From CAVTWD01 sp963738325 (lineage in GTDB: Bacteria; Actinomycetota; Acidimicrobiia; Acidimicrobiales; Ilumatobacteraceae): a DNA stretch of 64,000 bases. The DNA lies in the NCBI GenBank assembly GCA_963738325.1, contig CAVTWD010000001.1, forward strand, positions 186,001 to 250,000. Reading direction: 5' to 3'. Shown piece by piece: positions 8,768 through 17,608 of the stretch. Under the pieces are notes generated by a model. It saw nothing but the letters and a program-made list of their open reading frames with translations, had not been told where the DNA came from and did no database searches. Numbering within the stretch: the stretch's first letter is position 1; each line of letters starts with the position of its first letter. The position numbers were made by a program, and so were the translations under genes.

Positions 8768-8976
8768 GCCGCGCCCGTCGGGGTCACATCGTTCGGGATG
8801 CCGTCGATCGCGTGGGCTCCGCGCATCGCCAGCGCCTCCTCGCGGGTCATGGGCTGACCCGCAAGGTGTCGGAGCGCGAGGTCGACCGCCTCCGTCTTCG
8901 TGTGGACACCGAAGCGGTCCATGATCGCCCGGACGTAGGTGTCCTCGATCTCGATGTTCGTGCGGACCCTGCTCAT
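8764..8976 (-). CDS. vapB: VapB-type antitoxin
   Basis: A 70-residue protein, MSRVRTNIEIEDTYVRAIMD..., with a ribbon-helix-helix type N-terminus (type II VapB, RTNIEID-like) and a segment TKTEAVDLALRHLAG. The C-terminal half should wrap VapC. The ATG at 8976 is preferred over an upstream ATG at 8991 because the family starts at this point and the upstream codons lie inside an operator-like repeat. Overlaps vapC by 4 bases. Confidence 0.85.
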   Translation of the reverse strand: MSRVRTNIEIEDTYVRAIMDRFGVHTKTEAVDLALRHLAGQPMTREEALAMRGAHAIDGIPNDVTPTGAA

Positions 8977-9000
8977 ACACGTATGATACACGTAACGTGT
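8977..9000. promoter_or_regulatory. Operator-like repeats before vapBC
   Basis: On the plus strand two copies of ATACACGTA occur 2 bases apart, followed by ACGTGT. On the minus strand this includes ACACGT-T-ACGTGT, a perfect inverted repeat with a one-base centre. It directly abuts the vapB start codon, the usual place for autorepression by VapBC complexes. Confidence 0.55.
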
Positions 9001-9060
9001 GCAAGGCGTGTACCGGCTGGCTCTCCGAGGTGGCGCTCGTGAGACCAGCCATTACTAGAT

Positions 9061-10078
9061 GACTAATTCCCGGGGGTCAGTGGTCGTAGGCGATGAGGGA
9101 GCGCAGTGCGGGTTGGCCGCTGCGGTGGTTGTGCCAGATGGCGGCGGTGAGGGCGAGGAGTCGCTGGGCGATTCGCACGACCACACCGGTTGCAGTGCGG
9201 CCGCCGTGGCGTTCGACATCGAGTTGGCCCTTGAGCGTGTCGTTCACCGATTCGATGAGTTGACGCAACGGCTTGAGCAGCGGCGTACCTGGGCGTCGCT
9301 TCTCGTCGGTGCGGGCCGGGCGTAGGAGGGTGATGCCGTGGTCGGCGAGGAACCGTTCGAACTCGGCGCTGGCGTAGCCCTTGTCGGCGAGGATCGTCTG
9401 GCCTGGGCGGGTGGCGATCAGGTCGGGTTCGGTTTCCAACAGGTCGCGGGCGACTTCGCGTTCGTCAACTTTGGGATTGGTCAACGCGAACGTGACGGGC
9501 AGCCCGGCGGGGGTGCACACCAGGTGCAGTCGCAGCCCCCAGAAGTAGCGGGAGTGGCTGGCGCAGTAGCCGTAGCCGGCCCATCCGGCCAGATCAGACC
9601 GTCGGGCGGTGGGCCGAGACCGACCGCACTCGATGGGGGTGGAGTCGATCACCCAGGTGTCGTCGCCCCACAGATCGGTATCGGTCGCCAACAGCCGGAT
9701 GAACGCCAGCAGCTGGTCCGACGCCCGCCGCAGCCGCTTGTTGTAGCCGGACTGGCGGGGCAGATAAGGGAACAGATGTCGGAGGTGCTGACGGGCGTGG
9801 CGCAGCCAGCGGGTCTCCGACGTGTACCCGAGCAGCGCCTGCATCACGGCCAAGGTGATCAACTCGCTATCAGCCAGCTTCGTGCTGAAGCCCTCCCTGG
9901 GCCGCGCCGGCGCCAGGCTCGGATCGTCCGCCAAGGCGTCGTCCACCTTCACGTACAGTGCGGTAGCGAGAGTGTCCAGATCGGCGTCCATCGGTCCTCC
10001 CAGATCGATCGGGTAAGCAACGCCGATCGTGGACGCTCTCGCCTCGTCAGCGGCGGATACCCCCGGGAATCACTCGTC
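9061..10078 (-). mobile_element. IS982-family insertion sequence
   Basis: Ends share ATTCCCGGGGGT (9066-9077) and its complement ACCCCCGGGAAT (10059-10070). A 6-bp direct repeat CTAGAT lies at 9055-9060 and 10079-10084, giving a 1018-bp element, the normal IS982 size. The terminal few bases outside the shared 12-mer do not align perfectly, so the exact tips are uncertain by about 3 bp. The right copy of CTAGAT contains the TAG stop codon of ychF. Confidence 0.75.
9077..9991 (-). CDS. IS982-family DDE transposase
   Basis: 304 residues, full length for the family. The N-terminal part (ELITLAVMQALLGY, RWLRHARQHLRHLFPYLP) is the conserved IS982 helix region. The DDE residues appear in WVIDSTPIECGRS (about residue 115), ILADKGYAS (about 202) and LIESVNDTLKGQLD (about 248). 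SHSRYFWGLRLHLVC is another family hallmark. The gene is uninterrupted, so the element may still move. Confidence 0.9.
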   Translation of the reverse strand: MDADLDTLATALYVKVDDALADDPSLAPARPREGFSTKLADSELITLAVMQALLGYTSETRWLRHARQHLRHLFPYLPRQSGYNKRLRRASDQLLAFIRLLATDTDLWGDDTWVIDSTPIECGRSRPTARRSDLAGWAGYGYCASHSRYFWGLRLHLVCTPAGLPVTFALTNPKVDEREVARDLLETEPDLIATRPGQTILADKGYASAEFERFLADHGITLLRPARTDEKRRPGTPLLKPLRQLIESVNDTLKGQLDVERHGGRTATGVVVRIAQRLLALTAAIWHNHRSGQPALRSLIAYDH

Positions 10079-11176
10079 CTAGATATTGAAGCGGATCTCC
10101 AGGACGTCGCCGTCCTGCACCTCGTAGTCCTTGCCTTCCACGCGCAGGCGGCCGAGCTCCTTGGCCTTCGTCCATGAACCGATGTCGAGCAGATCGTCCC
10201 AGCGGATGACCTCGGCGCGGATGAAGCCGCGTTGAAGGTCCGAGTGGATCACACCGGCGGCGTCGGGCGCCTTCGCCCCTGCCCGAACCGTCCATGCCCT
10301 GCTCTCCTTCTCGCCCGTCGTGAGGAACGTGCGCAGACCGAGCACGTGGTATGCGGAGTGCACCAACCTCGGAAGGGCGCCCTCGCCGAGGCCGAGGGCG
10401 TCGAGCATCTCGGCACGATCCGACTCGTCGAGCTGGGCGGCTTCTGCTTCGAGCTGGACGCACATGCCCAGGACCTCGACGTCAGGATGCTCGCCGGCCG
10501 CCGCGGCGCCGAGCTCCTCGCGGACGGCGCCGGTGAGCGCGGGGACCTCGTCGAGGTCGGGCTCGCCGACGTTCACGACGACCAGAGCCGGCTTGTTGGT
10601 GAGCAGGAACGAAGGCTTGAGGAAGGCGCGCTCGGCCTCGTCGAGCCCGGCCCGGTACACCGGTGTCCCCGCCCCGAGGGCGTCGTGAGCCTTGTCCAGT
10701 GCGGCGACCCCTGCCGAGAGGCTCCGGTCGGCCTTGGCCGCCTTCTGTCGTTTCGCCAACTGCGCCTCGACCGTCTCGAGGTCGGCGAGGGCCAACTCGA
10801 TCTCCAGGACGCGCAGTTGCTCGAGGGGGTCCTCGTCACCGGGCACATCGTCGTCGTGGAAGGCACGGAGGACGAAGACGATCGCTTCGACTTCCCGGAT
10901 GCCGCCCAGGAAGCGGTTGCCGAGGCCCTCGCCCCTGCTGGCGCCCTCGGCAAGGCCGCCGATGTCCACCACCTGCACCGCGGCGTGGACCACGTTGCGG
11001 CTCTTCGACATGACCGCGAGGGCGTCGAGGCGACCGTCGGGCACCTTCGCCACGCCGACGATCGACTCCTTGGTGGCGAAGGCGTACGGCGCGACGAGGG
11101 CGCCGCCCCCGGTGAGCGCGTTGTAGAGGGAGGACTTCCCGGCGTTGGGCAACCCGACGAGGCCGAAACGTTCCAT
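10079..11176 (-). CDS. ychF: Ribosome-associated ATPase/GTPase YchF (OLA1)
   Basis: 365 residues, the usual length. The P loop is GLPNAGKSSLYNALTG at residues 5-20, switch regions follow (VDIGGLAEGASRGEGLG), and the base-specificity loop is NKPALVVVNVGE, the YchF variant that favours ATP over GTP. The C-terminal TGS-like domain reads FLTTGEKESRAWTV and ends DVLEIRFNI. The start at 11176 gives the canonical MERFGLVG. Universal translation-associated protein. The stop codon TAG is part of the IS982 target duplication, so the insertion left the protein unchanged but probably cut the native downstream terminator. Confidence 0.95.
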   Translation of the reverse strand: MERFGLVGLPNAGKSSLYNALTGGGALVAPYAFATKESIVGVAKVPDGRLDALAVMSKSRNVVHAAVQVVDIGGLAEGASRGEGLGNRFLGGIREVEAIVFVLRAFHDDDVPGDEDPLEQLRVLEIELALADLETVEAQLAKRQKAAKADRSLSAGVAALDKAHDALGAGTPVYRAGLDEAERAFLKPSFLLTNKPALVVVNVGEPDLDEVPALTGAVREELGAAAAGEHPDVEVLGMCVQLEAEAAQLDESDRAEMLDALGLGEGALPRLVHSAYHVLGLRTFLTTGEKESRAWTVRAGAKAPDAAGVIHSDLQRGFIRAEVIRWDDLLDIGSWTKAKELGRLRVEGKDYEVQDGDVLEIRFNI

Positions 11177-11190
11177 GAGCCTGGCCGAGG

Positions 11191-11655
11191 CTACGCCGAG
11201 GCGACGGCGGCGAGGGCGTCCCCGCTCAAGCGGTTGACGGTCCACTCGTTCATCGCGACGGCGCCGAGGCGACGGTAGAAGTCAATAGCCGGTTCGTTCC
11301 AGTCGAGCACGGCCCATTCGAGGCGTCCGTAGCCGCGCTCGACGCAGAGCGTGGCGAGGGCGCGCAGCAGGGCGAGGCCGTGGCCTCGGTGCTCGGGGCG
11401 GACATAGAGGTCTTCCAGCCAGATGCCGTGACGCCCGGCCCACGTCGAGAAGTTCACGTACCACAGGGCGTGGCCGATGACGCTGCCGTCCACCTCGGCC
11501 ACGTGGGACCACAGCTTCGGGTCGGCGCCGAAGAGGGCCGTGTGCAGGCCGGTCTCGGTGAGCTGCACCGCGCCGGGCTCCCGCTCGTAGGTCGCCAGGT
11601 CGTGGACGAGGGCGAGGATCGAGGGGACGTCGTCGGGCCGGGCCGGGCGGATCAT
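11191..11655 (-). CDS. GNAT N-acetyltransferase, diamine/thialysine type
   Basis: 154 residues. MIRPARPDDVPSILALVHDL is a GNAT beta1-alpha1; WLEDLYVRPEHRGHGLALL is the acetyl-CoA pyrophosphate loop; WAVLDWNEPAIDFYRRLGA and WTVNRLSG match the spermidine/diamine (SSAT-like) subgroup. That subgroup acetylates small polyamines or thialysine; the true substrate is not known here. The start at 11655 is chosen because the upstream in-frame codons run through a 30-bp palindrome. It lies 14 bases upstream of ychF on the same strand and could be co-transcribed. Confidence 0.8.
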   Translation of the reverse strand: MIRPARPDDVPSILALVHDLATYEREPGAVQLTETGLHTALFGADPKLWSHVAEVDGSVIGHALWYVNFSTWAGRHGIWLEDLYVRPEHRGHGLALLRALATLCVERGYGRLEWAVLDWNEPAIDFYRRLGAVAMNEWTVNRLSGDALAAVASA

Positions 11656-11689
11656 CCGCAGAGTCTGGCCTCGGCCCGCCGACGTCATG

Positions 11690-11719
11690 CGGCACCGAAT
11701 CGGTACCGATTCGGTGCCG
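11690..11719. promoter_or_regulatory. Perfect 30-bp palindrome between divergent genes
   Basis: The arm CGGCACCGAATCGGT is followed directly by its exact complement, with no spacer. A related shorter form (ATTCGGTACCGATTCG) is at 11814-11829. It lies upstream of the GNAT start and between it and the divergent PHP gene, so an operator is more likely than a terminator. No regulator is adjacent. Confidence 0.6.
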
Positions 11720-11875
11720 CCGGGGCCGTCTTCTTGCCGCTCCTCCATTTCGCGCGTTTCAGTGGCGTAGGGCACCCCTACGCCGCGCGAGAACGTGCTC
11801 GGGCGCGGCGCCGATTCGGTACCGATTCGCCGACGGTGGCGATTTCGTTGCCGCAGCGTCCGTAACCTGTCGGCC

Positions 11876-12886
11876 GTGACCCCTGAGGAGGCCCTGGCCC
11901 GTGTCGTCCATTGCCTCGATCGGGCCCATGACGGCGGTCACCGCACGCGCGCCTTCGTCCGGGCCCTGGCCGTCGTGCGGGAGACCGGGCCCGACGAGAT
12001 CGAGGAACGGGCACAGGCGGGCACGCTCACCGACCTCGACGGCATCGGCGACGTCTCCGCTCGTGTCATCAACGAAGCGCTCGCCGGCGGCGTTCCCACC
12101 TACCTCGCCAAGCTCGAGGGCGAGACCCAAGTCCCGGTCACGGCGGCGGGCGCCGAGTACCGCGCCCGGCTCCGGGGTGACTGCCACAGCCATTCCACGT
12201 GGAGTGATGGGGGCGCGTCGATCGAGGCGATGGCCACCACAGCGCGTGACCTCGGCCACGAGTACCTCTGCCTCACCGACCACTCCCCGCGGCTCACCGT
12301 GGCCCACGGCCTGAACCGGGAACGCCTGGAGGCCCAGCTCGTCGACGTCGCGCGACTCAATCGGGACCTGGCTCCCTTCCGCATCCTCACGGGCATGGAG
12401 GTCGACATCCTCGAGGACGGGTCGCTCGACCTCGACGACGATCTCCTAACCCGCTTGGACGTCGTCGTGGCGAGCGTCCACTCCAAGCTCCGCATGGCCC
12501 GCCAGCCGATGACCGAACGCATGGTCCTCGCCGCCGCCAGCCCGCACGTCGACATCCTCGGACACTGCACGGGTCGCCTCATCGGCAAACGACCCCCGTC
12601 GACCTTCGACGCCGACTACGTCTTCGCCGCCTGCGCCCAGTTCGACACGGCTGTGGAGATCAACTGCCGCCCCGAGCGCCTCGACCCCCCTGACGACCTG
12701 CTCGCGCTGGCGGTCCGTTACGGCTGTTGGTTCTCGATCGATACCGATGCGCACGCCACCGGCCAGCTCGAGTGGCTGCCTCACGGGTGCGACAAGGCCG
12801 CGGCCAACGGAGTGGACCCCGATCGTGTCATCAACACGTGGGCGGCCGATGACCTCGTGAGCTGGACGTCGGCGCACGCGGCGTGA
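11876..12886 (+). CDS. HhH-PHP domain phosphoesterase, PolX C-terminal-like
   Basis: 336 residues from GTG 11876. Residues 1-85 carry a helix-hairpin-helix (LTDLDGIGDVSARVINEAL), a DNA-contact module. The PHP metal site follows: GDCHSHSTWSDGG (about 105-117), CLTDHSPR, TGMEVDIL, VVASVHSKL, ILGHCTGR, and FSIDTDAHA near 295. This layout equals the C-terminal half of bacterial PolX DNA polymerases without the polymerase domain. Likely a metal-dependent phosphatase or 3'-end processing nuclease. The first ATG of the long frame lies in the palindromic region, so GTG with family-like TPEEALARV is preferred. Confidence 0.85.
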   Translation: MTPEEALARVVHCLDRAHDGGHRTRAFVRALAVVRETGPDEIEERAQAGTLTDLDGIGDVSARVINEALAGGVPTYLAKLEGETQVPVTAAGAEYRARLRGDCHSHSTWSDGGASIEAMATTARDLGHEYLCLTDHSPRLTVAHGLNRERLEAQLVDVARLNRDLAPFRILTGMEVDILEDGSLDLDDDLLTRLDVVVASVHSKLRMARQPMTERMVLAAASPHVDILGHCTGRLIGKRPPSTFDADYVFAACAQFDTAVEINCRPERLDPPDDLLALAVRYGCWFSIDTDAHATGQLEWLPHGCDKAAANGVDPDRVINTWAADDLVSWTSAHAA

Positions 12887-12924
12887 GGGGGGCGTGGAGG
12901 GCTTGGCGGGAGGCCGGTCGAGTC

Positions 12925-13027
12925 GGCAAGCCATGTCGAATGAGTCGGCGACGGCGCCGATCGAGCGACGGGCACCGATCTCGTCGAGGCGCTCGGTGAA
13001 CCGCACCGACGTGAACTGGGCGCAATC
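12925..13027 (-). pseudogene. Fragment of an IS3-family OrfB
   Basis: About 34 codons read AQFTSVRFTERLDEIGARRS then IGAVADSFDMA, which is the segment around the second Asp to the Glu region of IS3 OrfB (normally SQYTSxRFxxRLxxxGxxxSxGxxGDSYDNA). Nothing else of the transposase is adjacent, so it is a short relic. Confidence 0.55.
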
Positions 13028-13204
13028 AACCGGTTGTGCAGGACGAGGAACCAAGGCTGGCAATCGTCGCAGGCTAGGGCGTCAACGAGGAGTTGGTCCG
13101 CGTCGGACGACAGGCTGAACACCTTGATCGCGGGGGAGGCGGGTCTGCCAGCGCACCTTGCCCGGGTTGGCGTCGTGGGCCGACACCGTCGCAGGTTCGT
13201 CGGT

Positions 13205-13468
13205 TGGGTACCATGCACGAGCGCCGTTGGGGCCAGCACGGCCAGCACCAACCCGCGTGAGCCCACGAGGCCGCAGAATCGCATCGAGTGCCGGTCGCCT
13301 CTCAGCAAGGCAAGCCAGAGGGCGTAGACGCCCACGGCGGCCGCGGCCATCGCGACCCCCGGAATGAATCGCGGCCCCCGGAGCCGCCGGCGACTTAACG
13401 CCGTTTGAGTCGCTGACCACGTAGGCCGCGTCGACCGAGACAACGGTGATGTCGGCGAGAACGGCCAC
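13205..13468 (-). pseudogene. Possible decayed two-helix membrane protein
   Basis: One frame reads MAVLADITVVSVDAAYVVSD, and after a shift near 13390 another reads RFIPGVAMAAAAVGVYALWL and GSRGLVLAVLAPTALVHG, two hydrophobic helices. The order fits one small membrane protein interrupted by an indel. No family is recognised and chance cannot be excluded. Confidence 0.25.
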
Positions 13469-13543
13469 GACCCCTACGCAGGCGAGGGCGAGGCGCTGCC
13501 CTCACGCCGTTGCTGATGTGCCGGGTGCGGTGCCGACCTCGGG

Positions 13544-15017
13544 TCAGAGGCCGCGTTGGGCGGTGATGCGGCCGTTCTTTTCGGCTTGAACGAGGGCGTC
13601 GTAGTCGCGCTCGTTTTGGTCGGCGTAGGCCTCGGAGAACTCGACAAGGGCTCGGTCGAAGGCGTCACTGGCGCCGAGGTAGGAGGCGATGGCGATACGG
13701 TCGCCGGAGCGGGCGTGGGCCCGGACCAGCGCGCTGGCACAGATGCGGGCGTAGACGGCCATGGTGGCGGGGTTCATGGTCTCGACGAGCGCGGCGCCCT
13801 TCCAGTCACGGAGTTGGCGGACGTAGAAGTCCCGTTCGACACCGTCGTAGCCCTGGGCGTGGTCCCAGCCGAGGAAGATGTCGCTACTGGCTTGCATCAG
13901 GTGCTGGCCGTGCACGACCCGTTGGCCATGGGATCGTCGGTCGCTGCGCCCGACGAACTCCTCGAGCACCGAGACCTCGGCCTGCTTCGCTTGGAGGAAC
14001 AACGGGTCGCTGTCGTCGCGACCGAGCATCAAGACGATCCACGCCCGAGTCCCGACACTGCCGACACCGACAACCTTGCGGGCCACGTCGGCCAGGCGGA
14101 AGTCCTCGAGCAGGTGGCGGCGGTCGCTCGGCAACGTCCGACGGTAGCTGCGGATCACCGCTCGCACGAAGTCGTGGATCTGGTCTCGCTCCATCCCTTC
14201 GAAAAGCTCCTCGATCGGCTGGACGAGAGGCGGGTCGCTGATGATGCGTCGCTGCCCGTCCACGACGCGGGTGAGCTTTTCGAAGGCCTGCAGGCTGTCG
14301 CGGGTGCGAGCCTTGGCCACGTTGGCCTCGGCCCGCTTGAGCGCGGCCGGGTCAACCTGGGTCTGAAGCTCCTTGATGCCATCCTCGACGTCGATGTGGG
14401 AGTACCACACGGCCAGGTTGGTCATGGCCGCGAACTGGTGCATGCCCGACGCGGTACTCGCCGAGCAGGGCGAGCAGCACCTTGGCGCGCTCCTTGGCCG
14501 AGAACCCGTTGTCACGCCCGGCGATGGCGAAGCTGGCCGCGAGCCGCTTGACGTCCCACTCCCATGGCCCCGGGCAGGTCTCGTCGAAGTCGTTGATGCC
14601 GAACTCCAGGCGGCGCTCCGGTGACGCGAACACGCCGAAGTTCATCAGGTGGGCATCTCCACAGACCTGCGTGGTGATCCCCGACCTCGGCGTCCCGGCC
14701 AGGTCGGAGGCCATGATGAGCGCCGCACCCCGATAGAAGGTGAACGCCGACACCAGCATCCGGCCATAGCGGATCGGCACCAGCTCCGGCACCCGGGTCA
14801 CCGCCTGCTTTTCCAGCAGCGCCATCGGGTCCGGCCGGAACGTGCCCGGCGTGAACCCAGCATGGCTCGACCGCGGCACCTCCCGCCGCGCTGCCTTGCC
14901 CCTAGCCACCCGCTCCTCGACGGTCAGGTGGGGGACCACCTTGCCGTGCTCGTAACGCATGCCGACCGGAATCGGCTGCGATTCATCCTCGTCATCGGCC
15001 ATCGTCTGAGCTTCCAT
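13544..15017 (-). pseudogene. DUF2252 family protein with one frameshift
   Basis: Start ATG at 15017 follows GGAGGAGG. The N-terminal frame carries FYRGAALIMASDL, TTQVCGDAHLMNFGVFASPE and INDFDETCPGPWEWDVKRLA, the kinase-like signature of DUF2252. Near 14462, after LLGEYR, a single extra base moves the sense to SGMHQFAAMTNLAVWYSHID, ..., DIFLGWDHAQGYDGVERDFY and RQLRDWKGA, ending at 13544. Total about 490 residues, normal for the family. Because both halves are well preserved and only one base separates them, this may be a sequencing error. Function unknown; the fold resembles aminoglycoside phosphotransferases. Confidence 0.75.
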
Positions 15018-15419
15018 ACCGACCTCCTCCTAGTCGTGAACGAAGACGGGCGGCTCATATACCGACCGACCAGCCCAGTCCAGTCGGCCGACGAGAGCCT
15101 TACGCCCCCGCTGAGACGCCACGGCACGCCAAAGCGGGCGAGACGCCTAATGCCCGTTCTAGTGCTCGCGGGCACGTGTCGGCTGGGACGCCACCGAGGA
15201 GCCAACCGGGTACGTCGTGTCCATCGAACCCACCTCATTGATTGGGCGGCACACCATAAGCGTCGCCGGTGGATGCGCGCCGGCCGCAGCGCGGCGTGAG
15301 CGCCAGGGTGCTTGGTGGCCCCGGCTGACGTGGTGGTCGTCTCGTGGTCTTACGACGCCCACAACGCTCGCTGTCCCGCCTGGTAGCAGGCACGTTGCTC
15401 AGCGTAAGCTTGGGACTCC
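15018..15419. other. Intergenic between divergent genes, no gene seen
   Basis: Neither strand shows a protein-like frame. It should contain the promoters for the DUF2252 gene (left) and the short ribosomal gene (right). Confidence 0.4.
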
Positions 15420-15503
15420 ATGTCGAAGAAGACCAAGAAGCGAAAGGCGCGCATGCGCCGCTCGAAGGCCAATCACGGCAAACGCCCGAACACGGGGCGT
15501 TGA
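15420..15503 (+). CDS. bL37-like 27-residue ribosomal protein
   Basis: The product MSKKTKKRKARMRRSKANHG... ends KRPNTGR. A Lys/Arg-rich helix followed by a KANHGKRPN tail is, from memory, the pattern of actinobacterial large-subunit protein bL37, first seen in mycobacterial ribosome structures. Too short for most gene finders. The stop is TGA at 15501-15503. It lies 39 bases upstream of an S9 peptidase on the same strand. If the identification holds, it is a backbone gene and marks actinobacterial origin. Confidence 0.65.
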   Translation: MSKKTKKRKARMRRSKANHGKRPNTGR

Positions 15504-15542
15504 CCGCCCTCCGCACGGGGTGAGCACGCTCCTCCCGGGCCG

Positions 15543-17608
15543 ATGAAACCGCCCTCCACGCCACGGGAGCCCCTCGTCGAGACGCGGCACGGCCACGCCG
15601 TCGCCGATCCCTACCGATGGCTCGAGGATGGTGACGACCCCGCGGTCCGCGGCGTGGGTCGGCGCGCAGAACGCCGTCACCCGTCGCGGTGCTCGACGCC
15701 CTCCCAGCTCGGCCGGCTTGGCACGAGCGCGTCGTCGCCCTGCTCTCGCTCCCGGTCTCCCGGTCGTGTCGGGTCGCCGGCGGCTTGGTCTTCAGCCTGG
15801 AGCGTTCCGGGGGCGCACCTCAACAGACCCTCGTGGTGCGACCGAGCGACGACGTCACCGCCCCGCCACGTGTCCTCGTCGATCCCGGCCGGCGAGCGGG
15901 CGACACCACCGCGGCCATCGACTGGTTCCACCCCTCACCGGATGCACGTCTCGTTGCCTACGGGATCTCGGAGGGCGGCGATGAGCGCAGCGTGCTCCGG
16001 GTCCTCGACGTCGCCACCACCGCGGACCTCCCCGACGAGATCCCCGAGACCAGAGCGGCTTCGGTGGCGTGGCGGCCCGACGGCACCGGGTTCCTCTACA
16101 CCCGCTACCCGCCGGGCGACGAATACGGACGGAAGGTCTACGAGCACGACCTCGGCGCGCCGTTCACCGACGACGCGGCTCGTCTGGGACGACCTCCCGG
16201 TCCCCGAGGCGTGGACCGATCTCAGCGACCTCTCGCCCGACGGCCGCTTCGTCCTGCTGCACGTGTCCGTGGGATGGAGCCGCACCGACGTCCACCTCCT
16301 CGACCGCCACGCGGGTAGGACGACCGTGGTGATCGCCGACGTCGACGCCCGGACCTCGTTCGAGGTGGACGGCGACCGCCTCCTTGGAACCACGACCCTC
16401 GACTCCCCACGCGGGCGGGTCGTGGCGGCCGAGCTCGAGTATCCCGGCCCCGCGGGGTGGTTGACGCTCGTCCCCGAGGGCGAGGCCGTCATCGACGCCG
16501 TGGTGCGCACCGCCTCCGGATTCGTGGTCGCCTCCACCGCCCACGGCGTGGCCCGGCTCGCTCGCCGTGGTCGCGACGGGCGGCTCGTGGAGGACGTGCC
16601 GCTGCCGGCCCCCGGCACGCTCGCCGGCCTCGACGCCGACCCGACGGGCGACGTGGTCCACTTCCAGCTCGAGTCCTTCACCCGGCCGCCCACCTTGAGC
16701 CGTCACCATCCGACCGAAGGCGAGTCGGGCGTCGAGGCGGCGGCGGATCTCGATCCCGCCCGCTTCACCGTGGCGCAGTTCACCTACCCGTCGCTCGACG
16801 GCACTCTGGTCGGGCTCTTTCTGATCCATCGCCGCGATCTCACGCCGACGCCCGACACCCCGTGCATCCTCAGCGGCTACGGCGGGTTCGCCATCGCGTC
16901 GACGCCGCTGTTCGCTCCCCTGGTGACGGCGTGGTGCGAACGTGGCGGGATCTACGTCGTGGCTGGGCTGCGAGGAGGAGCCGAGGAAGGCGAGGCGTGG
17001 CACGAGGCCGGCATGCGGGCGAACAAGCAGAACGTCTTCGACGACTTCGCCGCCGCGGCCGACTTCCTCGTGGCCCAGGGGTGGACGAGTCACGAGCGGC
17101 TGGCGTTGCGCGGCGGCTCGAACGGCGGTCTCCTCGTCGCCGCCACGCTCACGCAGCGGCCGGACCTGGCTCGCGCCGTCCATTGCGCCGTTCCGCTCAC
17201 GGACATGGTGCGGTATCCACGGTTCCTGATCGCCCGCTTGTGGATCCCAGAGTATGGCGACCCTGAGATCGCCGCCGAGCTGTCGTGGCTTCTCGCCTAC
17301 TCGCCCTACCACCACGTCGTGGCCGGCACTCGCTATCCCGCGGTGCTGTTCACGACCGCGGAAGGCGACACCCGCGTCGACCCGGCCCACGCCCGGAAGA
17401 TGGCGGCCGAGCTCCAGTGGGCGTCCTCGGCGCAGGCCGAACGGCCGATCCTGTTCCACCAAGAGGGCCGCGCCGGTCACGGCGTAGGAAAACCGCTCGA
17501 GAAGCAAGCTGCCGAGGCGGCCGACGTCCTCGCCTTCTTGGGCTGGCAAGTCGGTCTCGATGCGCCGGCCGCCTACGCCGCGACGCGCCGACGGAGGCGC
17601 CGGCATGA
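15543..17608 (+). pseudogene. Prolyl oligopeptidase family (S9A) serine peptidase, frameshifted
   Basis: Length about 688 residues when shifts are repaired, right for the family. N-term: TRHGHAVADPYRWLED. Propeller: VAWRPDGTGFLYTRYP. Catalytic domain: SGYGGFAIA, GLRGGAEEGEAWHEAG, LALRGGSNGGLLVAATLTQR (Ser nucleophile in GGSNGG), FTTAEGDTRVDP (Asp), EGRAGHGVGKP (His). Apparent single-base insertions occur near 15649 and 15684 and near 16178, each an extra G in a CGG context. A fourth slip near 17570 would let it stop at TGA 17606-17608, overlapping the next ATG. All catalytic motifs survive, so the gene may be intact in nature. Confidence 0.8.
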
